Positions 40,877-48,249 of a stretch of DNA of 64,000 nt are shown here, piece by piece. Numbering within the stretch: position 1 is the stretch's first letter; the number at the start of each line of letters is the position of its first letter. The position numbers were made by a program, and so were the translations under genes. The notes under the pieces were generated by a model. It was not told where the DNA came from, ran no database searches, and saw only the letters and a list, made by a program, of their open reading frames with translations. This stretch comes from JAKPBU01 sp964425695 (GTDB lineage: Bacteria > Pseudomonadota > Gammaproteobacteria > Xanthomonadales > Xanthomonadaceae). The stretch spans positions 1-64,000 of the forward strand of contig CAYRNF010000014.1 in the NCBI GenBank assembly GCA_964425695.1, read 5' to 3'.

Positions 40877-42544
40877 ATGCAAGGACCCGCCCTGCACCGC
40901 CTGTCCCTCGCCGTCACCGCCGCCACGCTGGCTATCGCGCTGGGCGCGTGCCGCCAAGGCGATGAAGCCGCCGCGCCAGCCGCGGACGGCAGCGGCCGCC
41001 CCGATCGCGAGTGGACCGATGCGGCGCGCGTCGAGGCCATCGCGTCCGCACTGCAGGCGTGCTCGTACGAAGGCGCTCCGCAGACGCTGGAACCGGCCAA
41101 GCTCAACGGACCTGCGCCCGGCGACTGTCGCGCGATGGTCGACCGGATCATGGGGTTCACCGGCCTGCCGGCGAACTTCGTGGTCACCGCCGGGCCGGTC
41201 TCCAACGCGGTGGCGGTGATCCTGCAGGACGAGCAGAAAATGCCGCAGCGGGTGATCGCCTTCAATCCGGATTTCATCGCCACCACGCAGCGCGTCACCG
41301 GCGGCGGACAGTGGGGCCCGGTGAGCATCATGGCGCACGAGATCGGGCATCACCTGTCCGGCCACACCATCACCGCGGGCGGCAGCCGGCCCGGCATCGA
41401 GCTGGAAGCCGACAAGTTCAGCGGCTTCGTGCTCTACAAGATGGGCGCGCCGCTGGCCGAAGCCACGCGCGCGATCGATGCACTGGGCAGCGAGACCGAG
41501 CAGGCCACGCACCCGGCCAAGGCGCGGCGCATCGCGGCGATCACCCAGGGCTGGCAGGAAGCCTGTCGCCAGGGCGGCGGCAACTGTGCGGCGGGCACGG
41601 CCACGGCAGCGCCGGCGACCACGTCGGGCACGCCTGCGCCGCCGGTGCGCGTGGCCACGCTGCCGGCGCCATCGCGCGATGCGATTCCGTTCAAGTACGG
41701 ACGCTTCGTGGTGGATGAAACCGGCAAGCTCGATGCCGGCAAGCTGCGCGAGTTCGACGACCGGCTGCAGGCACTGGCCCGCGACAAGGGCGTGGAGCTG
41801 GCGGTGCTGGTGGTCAACGACCTGCGCGGCATGACGCCCGACGACTACGCCTGGGCGATGATGCGCCAGCTACGCGTGGGCCAGCTGGACCTGGGCAATG
41901 GCGGCGTGATCGTGATCGCGCCCAACCAGAACACGGCCGGCACCGCGTTCGCCCCCGGCGTGGCGAAGAAGCTGGAGTTCTTCGATGCGCCGAAGATGTT
42001 CAACACCTGGCTGGGCGACGGTGGCTGGCAGCGCGGCTGCGGCGCACCGGCCAGCCCGGCGGACTGCGCTGGCTACACCGGCTACCTGCTCGACGTGGTG
42101 GGCAACCAGCTCGGCAGCCTGGACACGTCCTGGCGCATCCGCTTCAACAGCATCGAAGAGGCGATCGCCTTCAGCCAGGCGCGCCTGGCCGAGCGTCGCG
42201 CAGGCCGCAAATGGGATCCCAAGATCGACCAGGCCAGCGGCTCGCTGATCCGCTTCACCGGCACGGTCACTGATACCGCGCCCAAGCCCGAACCGCTGCG
42301 CGTCAACGATCGCATCGTCAGGGACGGCAAGTGGCGCGCGGTGCTGGTCAGGACCGACAGCGGCCAGGAAACCACGCTGTACCTGCAGCCGCGCACGGCG
42401 GGGCTGATGCCCGCGGGCGAACTGAAGCGGGGGCAGACGTACACCTTCGTCGGCGAACTCAACAGCACCGGGCAGTTCCACACCGACCAGGGCGTGAAGC
42501 AGGTCAACCCCAACCTGTGGCTCTTCAGCTACGAGGCGCTGTAG
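40877..42544 (+). CDS. Lipoprotein fusing an M48-type metalloprotease-like domain to a TPM domain
   Basis: The 555-residue protein has a signal with lipobox LGAC (Cys near 24). Residues about 40-230 form a zinc-protease-like domain. The motif HEIGHH has His154, Glu155 and His158, followed by ELEADKFSGFVLYKMG, where Glu175 or Glu177 would be the third ligand. After a Thr/Ala/Pro linker (about 238-258) comes a TPM domain: KYGRFVVDETGKLDAGKLREFDDRLQAL, then LAVLVVNDLRGMTPDDYAWAM and GNGGVIVIAPNQ. The last 100 residues are beta-rich. TPM proteins act in envelope and photosystem quality control. A strong AAAGGAG site precedes the ATG. I do not know this pairing as a named family. Confidence 0.75.
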   Translation: MQGPALHRLSLAVTAATLAIALGACRQGDEAAAPAADGSGRPDREWTDAARVEAIASALQACSYEGAPQTLEPAKLNGPAPGDCRAMVDRIMGFTGLPANFVVTAGPVSNAVAVILQDEQKMPQRVIAFNPDFIATTQRVTGGGQWGPVSIMAHEIGHHLSGHTITAGGSRPGIELEADKFSGFVLYKMGAPLAEATRAIDALGSETEQATHPAKARRIAAITQGWQEACRQGGGNCAAGTATAAPATTSGTPAPPVRVATLPAPSRDAIPFKYGRFVVDETGKLDAGKLREFDDRLQALARDKGVELAVLVVNDLRGMTPDDYAWAMMRQLRVGQLDLGNGGVIVIAPNQNTAGTAFAPGVAKKLEFFDAPKMFNTWLGDGGWQRGCGAPASPADCAGYTGYLLDVVGNQLGSLDTSWRIRFNSIEEAIAFSQARLAERRAGRKWDPKIDQASGSLIRFTGTVTDTAPKPEPLRVNDRIVRDGKWRAVLVRTDSGQETTLYLQPRTAGLMPAGELKRGQTYTFVGELNSTGQFHTDQGVKQVNPNLWLFSYEAL

Positions 42545-42670
42545 CGCGTTTGCGTTGGCGCGGCGCGGGTCTCCAGGTCCGCGCGCGTGGTGGCGCGGTG
42601 CGGGCGCTGTCGTAAGGCCCGTGTGGGCGAGGTTCCGGTGCGTTGCAGGCGGGGAGCTGAAAGGCGCTGG

Positions 42671-42697
42671 ATTCCCGCCATCGCGGGAGTGACGGCG
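42671..42697. repeat. Short CCCGC/GCGGG palindrome
   Basis: TTCCCGCCATCGCGGGAGTG followed by ACGGCG is a single copy of the dispersed palindrome also seen in the 51471 array. It lies in the 240-bp gap between the convergent protease-TPM and CDF transporter genes. The rest of that gap shows no gene. Confidence 0.6.
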
Positions 42698-42784
42698 AAT
42701 GCATGCTCGCGCCCTGCTGACCCGGGGCCGCCCGGTTCTTGGGATCAACGCACTTCCAGACCCGCGAAGCGGCAAAGCGCGACG

Positions 42785-43690
42785 TCAGGCGTGCAAGTGC
42801 CTGTCCCCGCACGCCTGCGATTCCACCTGCAGCGTGGCGTGGGCGATGCCGAAGCGATCGTGGAGCGCCCGCGCCATCGCGACGCGCAGGCGGTCGGCGT
42901 CCGCGCTTGCGTCGGCCATCACCACGTGCGCGGTGAGCACCGGCTGCTTCGATCCCAGCGCCCAGACGTGCAGGTCGTGCACCGCGCGCACGCCGGGCTG
43001 CGCCTGCATCACGTCCCGCACCGCGTGCAGATCGATGCCCGAGGGCACGCCCTGCATCAGCACCTGTCCGGCCTCGCGCAAAAGAAGCCAGGTCCGCGGC
43101 AGGACCCACAGGCCGATCAGCACCGCCACGATCGGATCGACCACGCTCCAGCCGGTGTAGCGGATCAGCAGCGCGCCGGCGATCACCGCCACCGAGCCCA
43201 GCATGTCGCTCCACACCTCCAGGTATGCGCCGCGGACGTTGAGGTTCTCGCCGGCGCCGGCGTGCAGCAGTTTCATCGACACCAGGTTGACCACGAGCCC
43301 CGCGACCGCCACCGCGAGCATGCCGCCGGTGGCGACGGCCTGCGGGGTGCGCAACCGTAGCGCGGCTTCCCACAGGATGTAGCCGGCGACCAGGAACAGC
43401 AGGCCGCCATTGACCATGGCGCCGATCGCCTCCATGCGCGCATACCCGTACGTGCGGCGCGCATCCGGCGGGCGCCGCGCCATGCGCACGGCGAACAGCG
43501 ACACGCCCAGCGCCAGCACGTCGGTGCCCATGTGCGCGGCATCCGACAGCAGCGCCAAGCTGTTGGTCCACAGCGCGCCCACCACCTCGGCCACCAGGAA
43601 GGCCGCGGTCAGGCCGAAGGCGATCCACAGCGGCTTCTCGTGCCGGATCGCGCCGGGCGCGTGGTGGTGGTGGTCGTGCCCGGCACCCAT
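42785..43690 (-). CDS. Cation diffusion facilitator (CzcD/ZitB-like) metal exporter
   Basis: This 301-residue inner-membrane antiporter should expel Zn2+, Co2+ or Cd2+ in exchange for protons. It begins with a His-rich metal-binding stretch (GHDHHHHAPG). Six helices follow, with the metal site SLALLSDAAHMGTDVLALG in TM2 near 44-62 and YLEVWSDMLGSVAVIAG in TM5 near 152-168. The cytoplasmic tail domain (VRAVHDLHVWALGSKQPVLTAHVV) is the usual CDF dimerisation fold, and a His-rich end (GDRHLHA) closes the protein. The ATG sits exactly 6 nt after TACCCT, suggesting a leaderless transcript. The gene stands alone. Confidence 0.92.
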   Translation of the reverse strand: MGAGHDHHHHAPGAIRHEKPLWIAFGLTAAFLVAEVVGALWTNSLALLSDAAHMGTDVLALGVSLFAVRMARRPPDARRTYGYARMEAIGAMVNGGLLFLVAGYILWEAALRLRTPQAVATGGMLAVAVAGLVVNLVSMKLLHAGAGENLNVRGAYLEVWSDMLGSVAVIAGALLIRYTGWSVVDPIVAVLIGLWVLPRTWLLLREAGQVLMQGVPSGIDLHAVRDVMQAQPGVRAVHDLHVWALGSKQPVLTAHVVMADASADADRLRVAMARALHDRFGIAHATLQVESQACGDRHLHA

Positions 43691-43696
43691 GGGCGG

Positions 43697-43702
43697 AGGG
43701 TA
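43697..43702 (-). promoter_or_regulatory. -10-like element (leaderless type) of the CDF transporter gene
   Basis: On the minus strand TACCCT is followed by 6 nt and the ATG at 43690. The match to TATAAT is weak beyond the TANNNT pattern, but the spacing is the same as at the other leaderless-type genes. Confidence 0.35.
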
Positions 43703-43761
43703 GCCAGCCGCGCGCGGGTTACACAATCCGTCAGCCTGCACGCGGCCGGCGCGGGCGCGCG

Positions 43762-44838
43762 TCAGCCGCGCGGGCCGCCCATCACCGGAAGGATCGCCCC
43801 ATTGATGTACGACGCGGTCACCGGCGAGGCCAGGAACACGAACGCCGGCGAGATCTCCTCCGGCTGCGCGGGGCGCCGCATGTCGCTGTCGGCGCCGAAC
43901 CTGGCCACGTCCTGCGCCGGGCGGTCGGCGGGGTTGAGCGGCGTCCACACCGGCCCGGGCGCGACGCAGTTCACGCGGATCCCGCGGTCCAGCAGGTGCG
44001 AGGCCAGCGACATGGTGAACGCGTGGATGGCGCCCTTGGTGGCGGAGTAGTCGAGCAGCTGCGGGCTGCCGAAGAGGCCGGTTTCCGAACCGCAGTTGAC
44101 GATACTGGCGCCGGCCTGCATGTGCGGGACCGCGGCGCGCGCCATGTGGAAGTAGCCGGCGATGTTGGTCTGCAGGGTTTCCTGCAGGTGCGCGTCGCTG
44201 ATGTCCTCGATGCGCCCGGCATGCAGCTGGAACGCGGCGTTGTTGACCAGCACGTCGAGCCGGCCGAAGGCCTTGTGCGCCTGGCGCACCGCGCGCTCGC
44301 AGAAGCGGCTGTCGCGCACGTCGCCGGAGATCGTCACGCAGCGCCGGCCCTCGCGCTCGACCTCGCTGCGGGTGTGTTCGGCATCGGCGTGCTCGTCCAG
44401 GTACACGATCGCCACGTCGGCGCCTTCGCGCGCGAACAGCACCGCCACGGCGCGGCCGATGCCCGAGTCGCCGCCGGTGACGATGGCGGCCATGCCCTCA
44501 AGCTTGCCGCTGCCGCGGTAATCGGGCGCCAGGTAGCGCGGCTGCAGCGCCAGGTCGGCTTCGCGCCCGGGCTTGGACAGGTGCTGCGCCGGCATCGGGT
44601 TGGCCGGCTGGCGACGGCTCCCGGCCTGGACGGCGTGCTTCTTCGCGGGCGGCGACGGCTTGCCGGCGACGGCCCGCTGCAGGCCGCGCTGGCGCGCGGC
44701 GGTGCGGCTTGCGGCTGCCTTGGCGGTGCGCGTGCCCGCGGTGTCGCGTGCGGTCGCGGGCTTGGGTTTCGCCCTGATCGCCTTCTTGGCGCCGGTGCGG
44801 GGCGCGGATGTCGCGGTGGGCGGCTTGCGCTTGGCCAT
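43762..44838 (-). CDS. SDR family oxidoreductase with a Lys/Ala-rich N-terminal tail
   Basis: The catalytic part (about residues 85-358) is a glucose/ribitol-dehydrogenase-type SDR related to YghA and YhdG. It has LEGMAAIVTGGDSGIGRAVA near 115-134, VLVNNAAFQ near 198, the catalytic Tyr and Lys in YSATKGA near 271, and NGAILPVMGGPRG at the C terminus. The first 80 residues are dominated by Lys, Ala, Arg, Pro and Thr (MAKRKPPTATSAPRTGAKKA and onward), like histone H1 or DNA-binding tails, and are not part of the family. A GGAGA ribosome-binding site precedes the ATG at 44838, and the tail ends directly against the SDR, so the tail belongs to the protein. Confidence 0.85.
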   Translation of the reverse strand: MAKRKPPTATSAPRTGAKKAIRAKPKPATARDTAGTRTAKAAASRTAARQRGLQRAVAGKPSPPAKKHAVQAGSRRQPANPMPAQHLSKPGREADLALQPRYLAPDYRGSGKLEGMAAIVTGGDSGIGRAVAVLFAREGADVAIVYLDEHADAEHTRSEVEREGRRCVTISGDVRDSRFCERAVRQAHKAFGRLDVLVNNAAFQLHAGRIEDISDAHLQETLQTNIAGYFHMARAAVPHMQAGASIVNCGSETGLFGSPQLLDYSATKGAIHAFTMSLASHLLDRGIRVNCVAPGPVWTPLNPADRPAQDVARFGADSDMRRPAQPEEISPAFVFLASPVTASYINGAILPVMGGPRG

Positions 44839-45098
44839 GGTCGTCTCCGGCGGCGATGCCGGCACGGTACGCAGGCGCGGGTCAACGCGGCGTGGCTGCG
44901 CGTGGCGATGCGCATTCATGCGGCCGTGCCGCTTCGTTGACGACACGCGCGCCACGATCATCGCCACGCGCCGCAGGCAACACGCAGGCAAAGCACGCAG
45001 GCACCGCGCGGCCCCGCCGATGCCCGCGACGCGTGCCGCGCAGACCGCGCGCCGCGCAACCGGCGCACCACGCCCTGCGCCCCACCGGAGAACGCGCC

Positions 45099-45326
45099 AT
45101 GCCCTACGCCCGCCTCAGCGACCTGCCCGCGTCCGTGCGCGACAACGTGCCTAAACACGCGCAGGAGATCTACAAGGAGGCGTTCAACAGCGCCTGGGAC
45201 GAATACCAGGATCCCGATGACCGCCGTGGCGACGCCAGCCGCGAGGAAACCGCGCACCGCGTCGCCTGGGCGGCCGTGAAGCAGAAGTACGAGAAGGGCG
45301 ACGACGACCGCTGGCATCCGAAGTAG
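45099..45326 (+). CDS. ChaB family protein
   Basis: This 75-residue soluble protein matches ChaB: MPYARLSDLPASVRDNVPKH at the start, AQEIYKEAFNSAWDEY near 21-36 and ETAHRVAWAAVKQKYEKGDD near 50-69. E. coli ChaB was named a regulator of the ChaA cation antiporter, but no chaA is present here. Stand-alone ChaB proteins are common and their role is uncertain. The 260-bp gap upstream shows no gene. Confidence 0.9.
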   Translation: MPYARLSDLPASVRDNVPKHAQEIYKEAFNSAWDEYQDPDDRRGDASREETAHRVAWAAVKQKYEKGDDDRWHPK

Positions 45327-45343
45327 GCGAAGCGCGCCAGCGC

Positions 45344-45456
45344 CCGTAGGGATGCAGGAACGGCGCCAGCCACGAGCCTTTCGCACAACGGCGGACCGCG
45401 CCGCGCGAGCATCGTCATCGCACGCTGACGGTCGCGGACGAAGCCGCTCCTGCACC
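45344..45456. repeat. Degenerate palindromic repeat between chaB and uvrD
   Basis: GTAGGGATGCAGGAACGGCG near 45345 and GGACGAAGCCGCTCCTGCAC near 45437-45456 are diverged inverted arms of the GTAGGAGC repeat family. They lie between the convergent chaB and uvrD genes. Confidence 0.5.
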
Positions 45457-45465
45457 GCAACGGGA

Positions 45466-47694
45466 CTACGCGGGCGACAGGTTGGCGTAGGCGAGCACCA
45501 GCCACTTGCTGCCCGCGTCGTCGAAGTTCACCTGCACCCGGGCGTGCGCGCCGCTGCCTTCGTAATCGGTGACCGTTCCGGAGCCGAAGGTGGGATGGCG
45601 CACGCTGGCGCCCAACGCGATCTGCGGCGCCTCGATGGCGGCATGACCACGGTTGAAGCCGCCATCGCGGCGCGCGCCGCCGGAGAACGGGCGCGACACC
45701 TGCACCTTGGGGCGCACCTCGTGCAGCAGCGGCTTGGGGATCTCGCGCAGGAACCGCGACGGGATGCCGTACATGTCCTGCCCGTGCAGGCGACGCGCTT
45801 CGGCATAGCTCATCACCAGCTTCTGGCGCGCGCGGGTGATGCCCACGTAGGCCAGGCGACGCTCCTCCTCCAGGCGCCCGGCTTCCTCGATCGAGCGCGC
45901 GTTGGGGAACAACCCTTCTTCCAGCCCCGCCAGGAACACCAGCGGGAATTCCAGGCCCTTGGCGCTGTGCAGCGTCATCAGCTGCACGCCATCCTCGCCG
46001 GCCTGCGCCTGGCCTTCGCCCGCTTCCAGCGCGGCATAGGACAGGAACGCCACCAGCTCGGTGAGCGCGGCGGCTTCCTCGTCGTCGTCGCGGCGGGTGA
46101 AGCGCGAGGCCACCGATACGAGCTCGTCCAGGTTTTCGATCCGCGATTCGGAATCCGCGCGGCCGCGGCTGTCGTTGGCGTAGTGCTCGCGCAGGCCGGA
46201 GCGCACCAGCACGTGGTCGATCTTGTCCTTCAGCGGCAGGTCGTCCACCTCCGACGCGATCCCGTCCACCAGCGCCATGAAGCCCGCCAGCGCGTTGCGC
46301 GCGCGCGCCTGCAGCGCGGAGTCGCGCACGGTGTGCGCCGCCGCGTCCCACAGGGTGGTGCCTTCCATGCGCGCGCGGCGCCGGACCTCGTCCAGGGTGC
46401 GTTCGCCGATGCCGCGCGTGGGCGTGTTGACCGCGCGTTCGAACGCCGCGTCGTCCGCGCGCGAGGCCACCAGGCGCAGGTAGGCCAGCGTGTCCTTGAT
46501 CTCGGCGCGCTCGAAGAAGCGCACGCCGCCGTACACGCGGTACGGGATCTGCTCGGCCAGCAGCATCTCTTCGAACGCGCGCGACTGCGCGTTGCTGCGG
46601 TACAGGATCGCCGCCTCGCCGTGCGAGCCGCCGTCGCGCACCCACTGGCGGATGCGTTCGATGACGAAGCGCGCCTCGTCGATCTCGTTGAAGGCGGCGT
46701 ACAGGTCGATGGACTCGCCCTCGCCGCTGTCGGTCCACAGCTGCTTGCCCAGGCGGTCGGGGTTGTGCGCGATCACCGCGTTGGCGGCGTCGAGGATGTT
46801 GGCGCTGGAACGGTAGTTTTGCTCCAGGCGGATCGTGCGCGCATCGGGGTAGTCGCGCAGGAAGGTCTGCACGTTCTCCACCTTGGCGCCGCGCCAGCCG
46901 TAGATCGCCTGGTCGTCGTCGCCGACCACGAACACGTGGCCGCTGGCCTGGCCGGTGCCGTTGCCGGACAGCAGCCGCACGAAGCCGTACTGGATCGCGT
47001 TGGTGTCCTGGAACTCGTCGATCAGCAGCTCGCCGAATCGATGCCGGTAGTGGGCCAGCAGCGCCGGCGTGTCGCGCAGCACCTCGTGCGCGCGCAGCAG
47101 CAGCTCGGCGAAGTCCACCAGTCCGGCGCGGTCGCAGCGCTCCTGGTACAGCGCGTAGCTGCGCAGCATCACGTCGGTCCATTCGTCGCGCGCGTCGATG
47201 CCCGCGGAGCCCGGCTGGATGTGCTGCGGCCGGCGGCCTTCGTCCTTCTGCGCGTTGATCCACCAGGCGATCTGGCGCGGGGGAAAGCGCGCCTCGTCGA
47301 TCTCCAGCGACTGCACCACGCGCTTGACCAGGCGCAGCTGGTCGTCCGAATCGAGCACCTGGAAGCCTTCCGGCAGCTTCGCGTCCTGCCAGTGCAGGCG
47401 CAACAGCCTGTGCGCCAGGCCGTGGAAGGTGCCGATCCACATGCCGCGCGAGCCGTGCCGCAGCAGCGCATCGGCGCGGTGCCGCATCTCGCCGGCGGCC
47501 TTGTTGGTGAAAGTCACCGCGAAGATGCCGTGCGGCGGCACGCCGTGGACCTCGTTGAGCCAGGCGATGCGGTGGGTCAGCACGCGGGTCTTGCCGGAGC
47601 CTGCGCCGGCCAGCACCAGGGTGTGTCCGGGATCTGCGGTAACGGCTTCGCGCTGGGCGGCGTTCAGGCCGTCGAGCAGGTGGGAAACATCCAT
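45466..47694 (-). CDS. uvrD: DNA helicase II (UvrD)
   Basis: This 742-residue superfamily 1A helicase unwinds DNA 3' to 5' in nucleotide-excision and mismatch repair. Walker A is LVLAGAGSGKTRVLTHRI near 26-43. Other motifs are FTNKAAGEM near 61, LLIDEFQDTN near 217 (Walker B), VFVVGDDDQAIYGWRGA near 250 and LEQNYRSSANIL near 288. LMTLHSAKGLEFPLVFLAGLEEGLFP is near 560 and RRLAYVGITRARQKL near 610. The protein closes with the Tudor-like C-terminal segment GASVRHPTFGSGTVTDYEG that binds RNA polymerase in E. coli. The ATG lies 6 nt after TAGAAT. Confidence 0.95.
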   Translation of the reverse strand: MDVSHLLDGLNAAQREAVTADPGHTLVLAGAGSGKTRVLTHRIAWLNEVHGVPPHGIFAVTFTNKAAGEMRHRADALLRHGSRGMWIGTFHGLAHRLLRLHWQDAKLPEGFQVLDSDDQLRLVKRVVQSLEIDEARFPPRQIAWWINAQKDEGRRPQHIQPGSAGIDARDEWTDVMLRSYALYQERCDRAGLVDFAELLLRAHEVLRDTPALLAHYRHRFGELLIDEFQDTNAIQYGFVRLLSGNGTGQASGHVFVVGDDDQAIYGWRGAKVENVQTFLRDYPDARTIRLEQNYRSSANILDAANAVIAHNPDRLGKQLWTDSGEGESIDLYAAFNEIDEARFVIERIRQWVRDGGSHGEAAILYRSNAQSRAFEEMLLAEQIPYRVYGGVRFFERAEIKDTLAYLRLVASRADDAAFERAVNTPTRGIGERTLDEVRRRARMEGTTLWDAAAHTVRDSALQARARNALAGFMALVDGIASEVDDLPLKDKIDHVLVRSGLREHYANDSRGRADSESRIENLDELVSVASRFTRRDDDEEAAALTELVAFLSYAALEAGEGQAQAGEDGVQLMTLHSAKGLEFPLVFLAGLEEGLFPNARSIEEAGRLEEERRLAYVGITRARQKLVMSYAEARRLHGQDMYGIPSRFLREIPKPLLHEVRPKVQVSRPFSGGARRDGGFNRGHAAIEAPQIALGASVRHPTFGSGTVTDYEGSGAHARVQVNFDDAGSKWLVLAYANLSPA

Positions 47695-47700
47695 GCACGC

Positions 47701-47706
47701 ATTCTA
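47701..47706 (-). promoter_or_regulatory. -10 element (leaderless type) of uvrD
   Basis: On the minus strand TAGAAT is followed by GCGTGC and the uvrD ATG at 47694. The hexamer and spacing are the same as at polA. Confidence 0.55.
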
Positions 47707-47974
47707 GCGGCGCGTGTCGCCGGGGCCGCGACGCGATGCGGCCCACGTTTCGCGATCACTCCACCGTGGCGTGCGACGCCGCTGCGCCTGCGCGAGCGAC
47801 AGCGCGCTCACCAGACCCGGCCGCAGGCCCGGGCCAGACGCGAACGGCGCGCACCGGGCCGGCGCTCGCGCCGTGCCGCTGGAATGGCGGCGCCGCCTAC
47901 GGGCGTGCAGGCCGAGTGCACGTGGGTGCGTCTGAACGCCCCCCCGCTGGCGATGCTCGGCAGGTCGCTGGCGA

Positions 47975-48241
47975 TCACTCCGTCGCGCAGACACGACACC
48001 AGCAGCAGGCCTTGGCCCCGGTGCGCCTGGTGGCGTCGGCGATCCGGTGCGTGGGTTCCTTCAGGAGTACGCAGACGTCCATGCCCTGCGCCACCGTGAG
48101 GCCCGGATAGCGCGGCAGTGCAGCCAGCGCGGGGAGAAGATCGGCGCGGGCAGCGGGTCGGGGCGATGGTCCTGGGGCCGGACAGGGGCGGCGCGAAGGG
48201 CGGGTGGCGCGCGGGTGAGCGGCCGCTTTGCGCGCTGCCAC
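47975..48241 (-). CDS. Small hypothetical frame in the uvrD-bphP gap (doubtful)
   Basis: The 555-bp gap between bphP and uvrD holds no clear gene. One 88-codon frame opens with a GTG 9 bp after the bphP stop. Its first 35 residues are Pro/Ala/Arg-rich and look non-coding. The later part (LPALAALPRYPGLTVAQGMD, then DVCVLLKEPTHRIADATRR) has a more protein-like composition, and the end is Cys-rich. I do not recognise it. It could be a small protein coupled to bphP, a decayed fragment or chance. Confidence 0.25.
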   Translation of the reverse strand: MAARKAAAHPRATRPSRRPCPAPGPSPRPAARADLLPALAALPRYPGLTVAQGMDVCVLLKEPTHRIADATRRTGAKACCWCRVCATE

Positions 48242-48249
48242 GCCCGGCG

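Noticed and set aside
42785..43690. Glu in place of His in the TM5 metal site of the CDF transporter (ExxxD)
   Set aside because: As I recall, the YLEVWSDMLGS segment is common in CzcD-type transporters, so it was not reported as unusual.
45352..48099. 915-codon plus-strand frame opposite uvrD
   Set aside because: Shadow of uvrD with no recognisable domain.
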